64,000 nucleotides of DNA, taken from Spongiibacter marinus. Lineage in GTDB: Bacteria; Pseudomonadota; Gammaproteobacteria; Pseudomonadales; Spongiibacteraceae. Under the pieces are notes generated by a model. That model saw only the letters and a list, made by a program, of their open reading frames with translations, ran no database searches and had not been told where the DNA came from. Of this stretch, positions 25,439-34,709 are shown piece after piece; position 1 is the stretch's first letter, and each line of letters begins with the position of its first letter. The position numbers and the translations under genes are program-made. The DNA lies in NCBI RefSeq assembly GCF_016906995.1, contig NZ_JAFBBD010000005.1, positions 248,001 through 312,000 of the forward strand, in the 5' to 3' direction.

Positions 25439-26520
25439 TGGGCGCAGTAATTGTGGTATTGAGCTTGGTTTGCGTGGTGGCCTCGCTATTGCCGGCCCTG
25501 CCCAAGCAGCAGTGGTGGGTACGCGCGTTTGATTTCCCGCGCATGCAAATTGCTCTGCTGGCCAGCGCCTTGGTGGCAGCGCAATATCTGCTGTTAGATA
25601 GCAATCAGGAGTGGGTGCAGGCGATGGTGGGGGTGACCGCAGCCTGCGCCGTCTATCAGTGGTGGTGGATCATTCCCTACACGCCGTTTTATCCCAAGGA
25701 GGTGCCAGATGCGCCGGCTCAAACACGGCTACCCACACTGCGTCTGTTAACGGCGAATGTGCTTACCCCCAATCGCAACGCTGAGGCATTTTTGTCGCTG
25801 GTGCGAGAGACGCGCCCCGATGTGCTCGTGACCCTGGAAAGTGATGCGTGGTGGCAAAACGCGCTGGCGGAGCTGGATGCCGACTATCCCCACAGCGTTA
25901 AATGTCCTCAGGATAATTTATACGGTATGCACTTGTATTCGCGCTGGCCGCTGCTCGATAGCCACGTTGAATTTTTGGTCGAAGAGGATGTGCCGTCGAT
26001 ACATGTGTTGCTGCAAATGCCGGACGGACCGCGGCTGCGCTTACACTGCCTGCACCCTGCACCACCGAGCCCGACAGAAAATGACGAATCGGCGGAGCGC
26101 GATGCGGAGCTGATGGTGGTTGCCAAGAAGCTGGATGCCTGCCGTGAGCCAGTGGTGGTGTGCGGCGACCTGAATGATGTGGCCTGGTCGCGAACAACGC
26201 GCTTGTTCCGCAAGAAAAGCGGCCTGCTGGACCCCCGGGTTGGGCGCGGGATGTTCAATACCTTCCACGCAAAATATCCGGGCATGCGCTGGCCCTTGGA
26301 TCACGTGTTTCACAGCAGCCACTTTGCTGTTGCCGAGATTGACCGACTGCCGGCCTTTGGCTCCGACCACTTCGCCTTGTACACCGAGCTGGTATTGGTG
26401 GCTGAGCAGCATCGCGCAGATGCCGGTTTGGACGCCGACGCGGATACCGACAGCGAGGTCGATGCCTTGATTGCCCAGCAAGATGTGGGTGTTGACGATG
26501 TACCCACACCGAGAGCGTAG
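25438..26520 (+). CDS. Endonuclease/exonuclease/phosphatase-family membrane protein
   Basis: A 360-residue protein with two or three N-terminal helices (VIVVLSLVCVVASLLPAL, QIALLASALVAAQYLLL) followed by an EEP domain. Metal and catalytic residues appear as TANVLTPN, LESD (Glu), VVCGDLNDVAW (Asp, Asn) and FGSDHFALY (final Asp-His). This is the layout of inner-membrane EEP proteins of unknown substrate (nucleic acid, phospholipid or sphingomyelin-like). The last 35 residues are acidic. It is the third gene of the DUF1275-SnoaL-EEP unit. Confidence 0.87.
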   Translation: MGAVIVVLSLVCVVASLLPALPKQQWWVRAFDFPRMQIALLASALVAAQYLLLDSNQEWVQAMVGVTAACAVYQWWWIIPYTPFYPKEVPDAPAQTRLPTLRLLTANVLTPNRNAEAFLSLVRETRPDVLVTLESDAWWQNALAELDADYPHSVKCPQDNLYGMHLYSRWPLLDSHVEFLVEEDVPSIHVLLQMPDGPRLRLHCLHPAPPSPTENDESAERDAELMVVAKKLDACREPVVVCGDLNDVAWSRTTRLFRKKSGLLDPRVGRGMFNTFHAKYPGMRWPLDHVFHSSHFAVAEIDRLPAFGSDHFALYTELVLVAEQHRADAGLDADADTDSEVDALIAQQDVGVDDVPTPRA

Positions 26521-26654
26521 GGCGCGTTAGCGGACTGAATGGGATTTTTGCAAAGTGGCGCAGATATTAAAGCGGAACTTTATTTTATGCTGGGCCTCTA
26601 CGTTAAGGTGAGCTTCACTGCCTGTTGATACCGGCCCACAGCAAGGACGAATCC

Positions 26655-27284
26655 ATGACGCCGCAGGAACTTGGCGCAACCTACGACTACATTGCCCCGC
26701 TTTATCAGCGCGATATGCTGCATTCCGACTACGGACTGAGTGCCCTGCGGCGCGCGATACGTTATTGCCCGATTGTGGGCGACGCACTGGATGTCGGTTG
26801 CGGCGTGGGAGGGCGGATGATTGACGCCCTTCAGCAAGCGGGCTTTACGCCTGAGGGCATCGATGTTTCGGCGGGGATGTTGAGTCTGGCGCAACAGGCG
26901 CATCCGGGGCTGGGGTTCTGTCGCGCCGACATTTGCCAATGGCAGAGCCAGCGGCGCTTCGCACTGATTCTGGCCTGGGACAGCCTTTTTCACCTCCCGC
27001 TCAACGAGCACGAGCCAGTGCTGAGAAAGCTGTGTCGACTACTCGATGACAACGGCGTGCTGATATACAGCTTCGGCGACGCCGAGGGTAGCCACATCGA
27101 CCAGTGGCATGGTCGCGATTTTCACTACAGCTCTATCGGTATTTCGGAAAATCTCCGCGTGCTAATGAGCGAGGGGCTGACCATCCTCCACTGCGAGCGC
27201 GATCAGCACCCGCAATCCCATGTCTATGTGATCGCTCACAAGCGCCAAAAAGACGAGGGCGCCAGCGCGCAGCGTCTGCTTTAA
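26655..27284 (+). CDS. Class I SAM-dependent methyltransferase
   Basis: A 209-residue Rossmann methyltransferase. Motif I is ALDVGCGVGGRMIDALQ (about residues 43-59), the acidic post-I residue is in GIDVSAGML, and FALILAWDSLFHLP marks motif IV. An AAGGA site lies 7 nt before the ATG at 26655, so the earlier start at 26625 is rejected. Target unknown: the small size and PPI-type N-terminus suggest a small-molecule substrate. It follows the EEP gene after 134 nt. Confidence 0.87.
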   Translation: MTPQELGATYDYIAPLYQRDMLHSDYGLSALRRAIRYCPIVGDALDVGCGVGGRMIDALQQAGFTPEGIDVSAGMLSLAQQAHPGLGFCRADICQWQSQRRFALILAWDSLFHLPLNEHEPVLRKLCRLLDDNGVLIYSFGDAEGSHIDQWHGRDFHYSSIGISENLRVLMSEGLTILHCERDQHPQSHVYVIAHKRQKDEGASAQRLL

Positions 27285-27314
27285 TCACGCTTTTATCGAC
27301 AAGAGACTGTGCGA

Positions 27315-28460
27315 ATGAAAGCCCTTCTTCTCTGCCTTGGCGTGCTGGTGGCTGCTGAGTTTGCGGTGGCAGAGCCTGCGCCGCAGACCCATATTGGCCG
27401 CTACAATATCCTCGACGCCGATATTCACTACCGCAATCCGAATACCGGGGTGGCACTAGGCCAGAGCGAGACGCGGGAGCTGGTCATCCGCCTGTATAAC
27501 ACCCGGGCGGTGAATCACGCTGATATCGTTGAGCAGCTCGCCCTGCAGAGTGATGTGAATCGTGGCGAGGGCTTTGCCAGCGCCAATCCCTATTATCCTC
27601 GCGCGGAGGAGGCCTCGATAGCGTTGCCCAAACCGCGCAGTGTCGTTCGCGACGGCAAAACGGTTCACAACCCGGAGGGTTACACCGACAGTGCGGAAGG
27701 CTACGAGCTGGAAAATGGCCGTCCCAATTACTTTCAGCAACAGCGCGTCAGCCAGTGGTTCAGCGACGTGAGTCACGGCAAGGCTGTGGCGCAGGAGGTG
27801 TGTGCGGTAAAGTTTACCGATGCAGCCCAGCAGCGCTATGAGCTGAAAACCTTCGCCAATGGCGAGGCAGCTAAACAAGCGGGCTGGACCATTACGCATC
27901 AGTACCACTGCGGCACGTGCTCGACGCTACAAGATCTAGCGGCATATATGGGCATTCCCGATCAAACGACACCCGTGCGCGCCTGTACCAAGAAGGGGCG
28001 AGGGCAGGTCGGTAAGCTGGACGACGTTAAGCAGTGCATTATCGAGGAAGTGGGCTTCACAGAAATGTGCGCGGAGAGCTGGGCGTACAACGGCATACAT
28101 ACAGGCGCCGAATGTGCTCTGGACTGTATGCGCAGTTACGGGCGCGATGCCTGGTTGTCGCCGCTGTTGCGCGGCGTTTTCAATACCATGGTGAAAGGCG
28201 AATTTAGTGCCTGCCCCGCGGATGTGGAAAGCGACGACCCCGCCTTGCGGGCCATCCTTCAGGCCAATGGCTGCCCGCTGGAGAATGAAAAAACCGGTAA
28301 GCTCAATGCCTGCTTGTGGTGTGACGAAAAAACCTCCGGCCCCGGTTTTAAGTACACCGCTGCGCGCACGCGGCGTGGCTCGGGCTTGCCCTCGGCCATT
28401 CCCCGTCCCAATGATCGCTTATTTTACGAGGCTGATCACAGCGCGTATTTCAATGACTGA
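27315..28460 (+). CDS. Secreted cysteine-rich protein of unknown function
   Basis: A 381-residue exported protein. The signal peptide is KALLLCLGVLVAAEFAVAEP. The mature part has at least twelve Cys, including HCGTCSTL, ECALDCM and CLWCDE, spaced as if to form disulphides or a metal site. No enzyme motif is recognised. The protein ends with a Pro/Arg-rich tail (PSAIPRPNDRLFYEADH). Paired CxxC-type motifs in a periplasmic protein could be a redox or metal-binding device, which is inference. The ATG at 27315 is chosen over the GTG two codons before it. The membrane protein that follows is close and probably co-transcribed. Confidence 0.6.
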   Translation: MKALLLCLGVLVAAEFAVAEPAPQTHIGRYNILDADIHYRNPNTGVALGQSETRELVIRLYNTRAVNHADIVEQLALQSDVNRGEGFASANPYYPRAEEASIALPKPRSVVRDGKTVHNPEGYTDSAEGYELENGRPNYFQQQRVSQWFSDVSHGKAVAQEVCAVKFTDAAQQRYELKTFANGEAAKQAGWTITHQYHCGTCSTLQDLAAYMGIPDQTTPVRACTKKGRGQVGKLDDVKQCIIEEVGFTEMCAESWAYNGIHTGAECALDCMRSYGRDAWLSPLLRGVFNTMVKGEFSACPADVESDDPALRAILQANGCPLENEKTGKLNACLWCDEKTSGPGFKYTAARTRRGSGLPSAIPRPNDRLFYEADHSAYFND

Positions 28461-28493
28461 GCAGCCTGCGATTAGTGCTTGTGGAGAGAAAAC

Positions 28494-28889
28494 ATGATGC
28501 CCATTATGCTGGGGATCGCGCTTGCGGTGGTGATTGCGGCATCTGCACGCTGGATGCAGTTTGACCGGGATAGAAGCTTTTACCCCACCGTGTTAATTGT
28601 GATCGCCAGTTACTACCTTTTGTTTGCCTGTATGGCTGGGCAAGCTGTTTTTGAGGAGGCGCTTGTCGCGCTGGCGTTTACCGCAGCGGCCTTGCTTGCC
28701 GCGTTTTACTGGCCGCTGGGGGTGGGCGTTGGCATTGCGTTGCACGCCGTATTCGATATCCTCCACGACGGCCTTATCGACAACCCCGGTGTACCGATCT
28801 GGTGGCCAGCCTTTTGCGCAGCGGTGGATCTTACCCTGGGTGCTTGGCTGGTGGTCTATTCGCTTAGGGCGCCGCAGAGTCGTCAATAA
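28494..28889 (+). CDS. Small integral membrane protein
   Basis: A 131-residue protein, almost entirely hydrophobic, with four predicted helices (IMLGIALAVVIAASA, FYPTVLIVIASYYLLFA, LALAFTAAALLAAFYW region and DLTLGAWLVVYSL). A short charged loop with HDGLIDNPGV sits between helices three and four. A GGAGAG site precedes the ATG at 28494 by 5 nt. Unknown family; it may be a partner of the Cys-rich secreted protein, 33 nt upstream (inference). Confidence 0.6.
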   Translation: MMPIMLGIALAVVIAASARWMQFDRDRSFYPTVLIVIASYYLLFACMAGQAVFEEALVALAFTAAALLAAFYWPLGVGVGIALHAVFDILHDGLIDNPGVPIWWPAFCAAVDLTLGAWLVVYSLRAPQSRQ

Positions 28890-28979
28890 CCGCCGGGGTA
28901 TTACAGCCGCGATTACCGGGCGCCGATCGCTGGCTGATTTGCATCTTCAGATTTCACCGAGCGGTACGGGAGGTTTTGC

Positions 28980-29717
28980 GTGGAGCTACTGCTAATTGTC
29001 ACCGCTGGATTTGTTGGTGGGGCGATGAATGCACTGGCGGGCGGCGGCAGTTTTGTCACCTTACCGGCACTGGTGTTTGCCGGATTGCCGCCGGTAATGG
29101 CGAATGCCACGGGTACAGCGGCGTTGCTGCCCGGCTATATCATGAGCGCCTGGCGCTTTCGTCGCGATATTCATGCGCCTGCAGGCCTGTCTTGGTCACG
29201 TCTGTTGGGGATTAGCCTACTGGGTGGCAGCCTTGGCGCGGCGCTGTTAACGGTCGGCGACCCGCAGTGGTTTGCGCGCCTGGCGCCCTGGTTGATACTG
29301 CTGGCAACCATGCTGTTCGCGCTGGCCCCGTCATTACTGGCTTCCGTCCGCGAGGTTAGGCGGCCTCTGGCCCTTAGCAGTGTGTTTGTGGTGTGTCTCT
29401 ATGGCGGCTACTTCAATGGTGGTTTGGGCATTATTTTGTTGGCGGCCCTGGGCTTACTCGGGCAGCGCAATCTGCACAGCATGAACGGGGTGAAAAATGT
29501 GTTATCCGCGGTGCTGACTGCTATTGCGGTGTTGGTGTATGCCGCGGGTGACATGGTGGTGTGGGCGTCGTTCCTGCCGATGGCGGTGGCTGCTATTGTT
29601 GGCGGGTATGCGGGTGCTGCGTTGGCCTATCGTATTCCAGCGTCGTGGTTACGCGGCGGTATTGTGGTGGTGGGGTTGGTGATGGCTGCGGTCTTCTTTC
29701 TTCGTTTGCCTGTGTAA
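28980..29717 (+). CDS. TauE/SafE (TSUP) family membrane transporter
   Basis: A 245-residue transporter with eight or so helices and two repeats. The first repeat carries FVGGAMNALAGGGSFVTLPAL, the TSUP signature, and the second YGGYFNGGLGIILLAAL. Family members export sulphite, sulphoacetate or other organosulphonates or anions; the cargo is not readable. The start is GTG at 28980, 6 nt after a GGGAGG site. It is followed by the thiolase-like gene on the same strand at 75 nt. Confidence 0.88.
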   Translation: MELLLIVTAGFVGGAMNALAGGGSFVTLPALVFAGLPPVMANATGTAALLPGYIMSAWRFRRDIHAPAGLSWSRLLGISLLGGSLGAALLTVGDPQWFARLAPWLILLATMLFALAPSLLASVREVRRPLALSSVFVVCLYGGYFNGGLGIILLAALGLLGQRNLHSMNGVKNVLSAVLTAIAVLVYAAGDMVVWASFLPMAVAAIVGGYAGAALAYRIPASWLRGGIVVVGLVMAAVFFLRLPV

Positions 29718-29792
29718 GATTTATTACTTGCATTGTGATACCTTTTTCCTGCCCGCCCGTGAGCCGTGAACCGAGAGGAATAAGGAGCAGAA

Positions 29793-30971
29793 ATGGACGC
29801 GTACCTATACGACTGTTTGCGCAGCCCGCGAGCCAAGGCCAAAGCCGAACAGGGGAGTTTGGCGACGATGCCGCCGCACGAGATGGTTAGGCAGTTGTTG
29901 TCGGCCATGGAAGGGCGTCACCCGGGCGTGCGAGAGTCGGCTCAGCTGCTGCTGGGCTGTGTCGGTCAAGTGTCCAGTCAGGGGGGCAATATTGCCCTGG
30001 TCAGCAAAATGGCCGCAGGGCTTAGCGACAGTGCAGCCGCTTACACGCTGAATAACTACTGCGTATCGGGTCTCACGGCCATTAGCCAGGCGGTGTTGGC
30101 AGTGCAGGCTGGCATGAGTCATATGAGCCTGGCGGGCGGCGTCGAGAATTTAAGCCAGGTACCTTTTATGGCCGACCGCGCCAGCTATTACAGTGACGCT
30201 AGTCTGCCGCGCAAGGGGCGATTCATTCCTGTTCCGGTGGCCGCCGACCTGTTGGCCAGTCAGTTTGATGTGACGGTTGAACAACTCAATGCACAGGCAT
30301 TGCGCTCCCACCAGCGAGCGGCGGCTGCGCAGCAACAGCCGGCGTTCAATGCGTCGCTGGTGGCGATGACGTCGGCCGACGGCAGTGTGCTGGCAGATCG
30401 CGACGAAGCGATTCAGGCGCAGCTTTCTGCTGAAAGCCTGGCGGCAATGCCGCCGGCCTTTGCCGACTTTGCCAAGCCCTATGCTGAGACGCTGCATGGC
30501 CGCGCATTGGACGCGCGACACAGTTTTGCGCATATGCCGCCCATGGTGGATGGTGCTGCGGTGGCGTTGATCGGCCCTGCGAATTTGCCGCTGGAAAGCG
30601 CGCCGCGGGCCCGCTTCATTGCACTGTCAGAGCACTGCGGCAGTCCTGAGGAGTCCCTGACGGGCGGCTTTGCGGCGATGGAGCAGGTGCTGAGTCGCGC
30701 GGGTTTATCGCTGGACGATATCGATGTTATCGAGATGATGGAGGCCTTTGCCGTTGTGCCGGCGCTGTTTGAACAGCGCTATCGCGTTGACCCCAGTAAA
30801 GTAAATATTGCTGGCGGCCACCTGGCAAAAGGGCACCCAATGGGCGCCACCGGTGCGGTACTATTGTCGTGTTTGGTGGATGCGTTGGAACAGCGCGATG
30901 GCCGCCTGGGAATGGTCGTTGCAACCGGAGCCTCGGGTATTGGCGCCGCTGTCATCATAGAGCGACTGTGA
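29793..30971 (+). CDS. Thiolase-like protein lacking the second catalytic Cys
   Basis: A 392-residue thiolase-fold protein. The nucleophile Cys90 is in NNYCVSG, and the late GGHLAKGHPMGATGA block carries the catalytic His. The third residue, the acid/base Cys of the C-terminal C-x-G motif, is replaced: the sequence runs VVATGASGIGAAVIIE, where FadI-like enzymes have Cys at the Thr378 position. Known thiolases use that Cys for deprotonation of acetyl-CoA, so this protein may do a different condensation or only degradation. The globin gene starts 50 nt downstream. A strong AAGGAG site precedes the ATG. Confidence 0.85.
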   Translation: MDAYLYDCLRSPRAKAKAEQGSLATMPPHEMVRQLLSAMEGRHPGVRESAQLLLGCVGQVSSQGGNIALVSKMAAGLSDSAAAYTLNNYCVSGLTAISQAVLAVQAGMSHMSLAGGVENLSQVPFMADRASYYSDASLPRKGRFIPVPVAADLLASQFDVTVEQLNAQALRSHQRAAAAQQQPAFNASLVAMTSADGSVLADRDEAIQAQLSAESLAAMPPAFADFAKPYAETLHGRALDARHSFAHMPPMVDGAAVALIGPANLPLESAPRARFIALSEHCGSPEESLTGGFAAMEQVLSRAGLSLDDIDVIEMMEAFAVVPALFEQRYRVDPSKVNIAGGHLAKGHPMGATGAVLLSCLVDALEQRDGRLGMVVATGASGIGAAVIIERL

Positions 30972-31021
30972 CGATAACGGTGACTGAGCGCGCGTGGCGG
31001 CGATGATATTGAGGAGCGAGT

Positions 31022-31453
31022 GTGAGTCTTAAATTGGCATTTGGCGAGGGCGATGCGTCCTACAAAGCGGCGGGGGAGCTGGCGGGCATTACTGCGCTGG
31101 TCGATGATTTTTACGCCGTTATGGACACCGAACCCCATGCGGCGGTAATCCGCGCCATGCACCCTGACGACCTGTCCTCTTCGCGCCAGCGCTTGAGTTA
31201 TTTTCTGTCGGGCTGGTTGGGCGGGCCGCGCCTGTATCGTGAGCACTTCGGTGCGATCAGTATTCCCGATATCCACAAGCATTTGCGAATCGGGTCAGAA
31301 GAGCGAGACCAATGGCTGTGGTGCATGCAGCGCGCACTGGATCGGCAGGACTACCCGCCGGAGTTCAAAGAATATTTGCTCGCCCAGCTCAGTATTCCTG
31401 CTGAGCGGGTTCGCCAGCGCAGCCAACTAGAGCACGCCGCCAAATCGGGTTGA
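31022..31453 (+). CDS. Group II truncated haemoglobin
   Basis: A 143-residue trHb II. Signs are ALVDDFYAVMDTEP (B-helix with Tyr at the distal B10 position), FLSGWLGGPRLYREHFG, then IHKHLRIGSEERDQWLWCM, which holds the proximal His (HKHLRI) and the Trp at G8. Group II globins bind O2, NO or sulphide and detoxify reactive species. The start is GTG at 31022. It sits between a thiolase-like gene and a voltage-sensor-like gene, probably in one transcript; a role near an oxygen-sensitive step is possible but unproven. Confidence 0.93.
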   Translation: MSLKLAFGEGDASYKAAGELAGITALVDDFYAVMDTEPHAAVIRAMHPDDLSSSRQRLSYFLSGWLGGPRLYREHFGAISIPDIHKHLRIGSEERDQWLWCMQRALDRQDYPPEFKEYLLAQLSIPAERVRQRSQLEHAAKSG

Positions 31454-31507
31454 ATCCTGGCGGCCTTGGTCGGTCACAGTATTGATCTCGCCAAAAAGGA
31501 TGCCGCG

Positions 31508-32554
31508 ATGAGTGAGCCAGAAGAATCCGCGAAGAGCCGTCACAGCCGCCAACAGAGTAGCCGCCTGGAAGAGCAGTTGCTGCTGTTGTGGGATCTGCTG
31601 GTGATATTGTTAGTGTCGGCCAACCTGCTGCTTATTGTCTTTGATAGCCTGTTTATTTTCGCACCGTTTAACCAGTTTTTAGCTGAGGTGTTGCCTGCTT
31701 TTCATCAGCGCTATACCGATCAGGTGCATGCAAATTTCCAAACTATCGACTTACTTTTTGTGGCGGTGTTTGTCTTCGACGTCGTTTTGGGCTGGGGCTT
31801 GGCAGCGTGGGAGCGCCGCTATGAGCGCTGGTGGTTTTATCCCTTCGTTCACTGGTACGACGTGCTGGGTTGCATACCCCTGGCGGGCTTCCGCTGGCTG
31901 AGAATATTGCGGGTGTTTTCGATATTGTTCCGCCTGCAGCGTCTGGGCCTGATCCATGTTCAGCAGTGGCCCGCCTACGGCATTGTGATGCGTTACTACC
32001 GCATTTTGATTGAAGAACTCTCGGACCGCATTGTCGACAATGTGCTCTCCGGCGTCCAGTCTGAACTGCGCAGTGGCGCGTCGGAGCTACCTGACCAAAT
32101 TTTGCAGAAGGTCATTGCGCCGCGTCGGGAGCCGTTGTCATCGGCGCTGGCCGAGCGCATCGGTACAACGGCAAATACCGTCTACGGGCAGCGCCGCCAG
32201 GATATTCATCGTTACGTTACCGAACTTGTGCAGCGCACTCTTGCGCACAATGCGGCGGCGCAGCGCCTGGATCGGTTGCCGGGCGTCGGCGATGCCATTA
32301 TCGAGGCACTGGAGAGTATTCTGGTCAGCGCCAGTTGCGACACCATTGATGAGTTATTTGGCTACGGCGACAACAACGCGGCACTGGGTGGAGAACTACT
32401 GGAGAGCTTGGTGCGCAGTGTTATCGATGACCTCGTCGATGAGCGCCGCGCCAGACCGCGAGATTTCGGCCCCGCGCTTGATGAGGTGGTCAGTCTGTTG
32501 CGCGCCCAGGTGCGACGCAAGCGCTGGTTGGAGGAAGACGGTCGCAATCAATAA
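31508..32554 (+). CDS. Voltage-sensor-like membrane protein with long helical tail
   Basis: A 348-residue protein. Residues ~20-150 hold four or so helices in the style of a voltage-sensor domain; the last, RWLRILRVFSILFRLQRLG, has Arg at i, i+3, i+6 and beyond like an S4 helix. There is no pore domain or selectivity filter. The 200-residue soluble tail is helical and charged (LIEELSDRIVDNVLSGVQSEL, IIEALESILVSASCDTIDEL, RPRDFGPALDEVV). It may be a sensor-only protein; homologues are sometimes annotated as ion transporter. The ATG at 31508 follows AAGGA by 7 nt, so the start at 31466 is not used. Confidence 0.6.
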   Translation: MSEPEESAKSRHSRQQSSRLEEQLLLLWDLLVILLVSANLLLIVFDSLFIFAPFNQFLAEVLPAFHQRYTDQVHANFQTIDLLFVAVFVFDVVLGWGLAAWERRYERWWFYPFVHWYDVLGCIPLAGFRWLRILRVFSILFRLQRLGLIHVQQWPAYGIVMRYYRILIEELSDRIVDNVLSGVQSELRSGASELPDQILQKVIAPRREPLSSALAERIGTTANTVYGQRRQDIHRYVTELVQRTLAHNAAAQRLDRLPGVGDAIIEALESILVSASCDTIDELFGYGDNNAALGGELLESLVRSVIDDLVDERRARPRDFGPALDEVVSLLRAQVRRKRWLEEDGRNQ

Positions 32555-32560
32555 TAGAGT

Positions 32561-32580
32561 TGATAATCAATATCATTTGC
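32561..32580. promoter_or_regulatory. Fur-box-like site upstream of the second TonB receptor
   Basis: GATAATCAATATCATTTGC from 32562 matches the 19-bp Fur consensus (GATAATGATAATCATTATC) at 14 positions and lies about 45 nt before the receptor ATG. This fits iron repression of the receptor-PepSY pair. Confidence 0.7.
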
Positions 32581-32623
32581 AATAGCATGCTGCGCTCTTT
32601 CGTTAGATCATGGAGCGTGCAGT

Positions 32624-34708
32624 ATGTCGTCTTGGCGGATTTACACCGGGCCACTGGCCCTGAGCCTTGCTTTTAGCCCCCCTATTTTTGCCAATGACCA
32701 CTTGGAAACCGTCGAGGTATACGGCCAGCGCGATGCCGCGCAGTACGGCCTTAGTGATGGCGAAACGGCTACCCGCCTGGGGTTGTCGGTATTGGAAACC
32801 CCTCAATCGCTAAGTGCGATCAGCCGTTCGCAACTCGATGATTTCGCTCTGCACAATCTCAATGACGCGCTGGCCAATCAGGCGACGGTTCAGGTACAAA
32901 GTATTGAGACCGATCGTACCTACTACACGGCTCGCGGCTTCGATATCACCAATTTTCAGCGCGACGGCATTGGCTTGCCGCTCAGCTCGGGTAGTGTGTA
33001 TGGCAGTGTCGACTCGGCGCTCTTCGAACGTATCGACGTGCTGCGCGGTGCCAATGGCTTGATGTCGGGGGCCGGTAATCCCTCGGCCACGATCAACTTA
33101 ATTCGCAAGCGCCCGAGTGATGACCTCGCGCTCTCGGTGGCCGCGACGCTGGGTTCATGGAACACACGGCGTTTAGAGTTGGATGCTGGTGGGGCACTGG
33201 CGGGCAATACCCGAGGCCGTTTAGTGGCGGCCATTGAAAAAGGCGAGTCGCATTTAGATCGCTACGAAACTTACAATCGCGTTATCTACGGGGTGATTGA
33301 ACAGGACCTCGCCAGTGCCGGTCGCTTAACCGCGGGGCTCACCATTGAAGACCGCCAGGCAGACAGTCCGCTTTGGGGGGCGCTGCCGATGAACTACAGC
33401 GATGGCAGCCAGACAGACTACGACGTGTCGACAAGTACCTCGGCAGATTGGGCGTACTGGGATAATCGCAACCGCAGTGCCTTTGTCGAATGGTCGGTGC
33501 CGGTTGCTGAAGACTGGCAGTTTAAAGCGGTGTATCAATACGACGACACCGATAGCGATAGCCACCTGTTTTATATGTATAACTTGCCGGACCGGGCGTC
33601 TGAGTCAGGCATGATCGGGTATGCCAGCGAATACACGCTGGATGATCGCCGCCAACAGCTCGATGCCTACTTGCAAGGGCGTTACACGCTGTGGGGGCGT
33701 GAACACGACGCTGTTTTCGGCGTTAACTATGCGCAGAGCAACATTGAAGACGTTTCCCTGTATGACTACACCAATGGCTTCCCCGCGATAGACGATTTTT
33801 CGCAGTGGCGGGGACGCGCGCCGACGCCGAATTTTGTCGATGGCCGCACGGGCAGCGACTGGCAGGATGTTCAGCAGGCGGCATACGCGGCGAGCCGTAT
33901 TCGACTGAGCGAGCAGTTAAGCTTTATTGGTGGCGCCCGGGTGTTGGACTGGCGCAGCAAGGGCGACAGTTACGGGAAGTCGAAGGCGACGCGGGCCAGC
34001 GGCAAGATACTGCCCTACAGCGGTGTGGTGTATGAATATGCCGATAATCACAGTGCCTACCTGAGCTATACCGAAACGTTCATGCCCCAGCGCGACCTGG
34101 ATCGCAATGATGACCGTTTAGACCCCGCCGAAGGGAGCAATACGGAACTGGGCTTAAAGTCGGCCTTCTTTGACCAGCGCCTAACCGTTGCTGTGGCGCT
34201 ATTCCAAGCCAAGCACCAGCACGTTGCCGAGTCGGATGGTTTTGACACAACGCTGGGGCGGAACGTCTATGTTGGTCGCGACTATCAAAGCGAAGGTCTG
34301 GAACTGGATGTCTACGGCCAGATCACTGAGGGCCTGTCGGCGAATGTCAGCCTTACCCAACTGCGTATAGAGGATGAAGAGGGCGATACGGCCCGGCGCT
34401 TTGTGCCTAAGCGTATTCTTGCTGCGGCGCTGAGCTATCAATTGCCCTGGGCGTCGAAATGGAAGGTGGGTAGTTCCGTGCGATGGCAGGATGATACCCG
34501 CCGGGATACCAAAGATGGAATGCGTGTGGAGCAGGAGGCGTATTCCGTTGTGAATGCCTTTGTCAGCTATCAGTATGATGAAACGCTGAGCATCGCCATC
34601 AATGGCAATAACCTAGGTGATGAAAAATACCTGAACAGCCTCTATTGGGACCAGGCGTTTTATGCCGCGCCTCGCAACGCGTCGCTGACGGTGCGCTGGA
34701 ACTACTGA
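32624..34708 (+). CDS. TonB-dependent siderophore receptor
   Basis: A 694-residue TonB receptor of the FhuE/FpvA type. The signal peptide ends near IFAND, and LETVEVYGQRD is a TonB-box region. The plug carries LETPQSLSAISRSQLDD and FERIDVLRGANGLMSGAGNP, a standard ferric-siderophore receptor signature, and the barrel ends in SLTVRWNY. A Fur-box-like element lies just upstream. The next gene starts 2 nt after its stop, so the receptor and its PepSY partner are co-transcribed. Cargo is presumably a hydroxamate- or mixed-type ferric siderophore (inference). Confidence 0.93.
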   Translation: MSSWRIYTGPLALSLAFSPPIFANDHLETVEVYGQRDAAQYGLSDGETATRLGLSVLETPQSLSAISRSQLDDFALHNLNDALANQATVQVQSIETDRTYYTARGFDITNFQRDGIGLPLSSGSVYGSVDSALFERIDVLRGANGLMSGAGNPSATINLIRKRPSDDLALSVAATLGSWNTRRLELDAGGALAGNTRGRLVAAIEKGESHLDRYETYNRVIYGVIEQDLASAGRLTAGLTIEDRQADSPLWGALPMNYSDGSQTDYDVSTSTSADWAYWDNRNRSAFVEWSVPVAEDWQFKAVYQYDDTDSDSHLFYMYNLPDRASESGMIGYASEYTLDDRRQQLDAYLQGRYTLWGREHDAVFGVNYAQSNIEDVSLYDYTNGFPAIDDFSQWRGRAPTPNFVDGRTGSDWQDVQQAAYAASRIRLSEQLSFIGGARVLDWRSKGDSYGKSKATRASGKILPYSGVVYEYADNHSAYLSYTETFMPQRDLDRNDDRLDPAEGSNTELGLKSAFFDQRLTVAVALFQAKHQHVAESDGFDTTLGRNVYVGRDYQSEGLELDVYGQITEGLSANVSLTQLRIEDEEGDTARRFVPKRILAAALSYQLPWASKWKVGSSVRWQDDTRRDTKDGMRVEQEAYSVVNAFVSYQYDETLSIAINGNNLGDEKYLNSLYWDQAFYAAPRNASLTVRWNY

Positions 34709-34709
34709 C

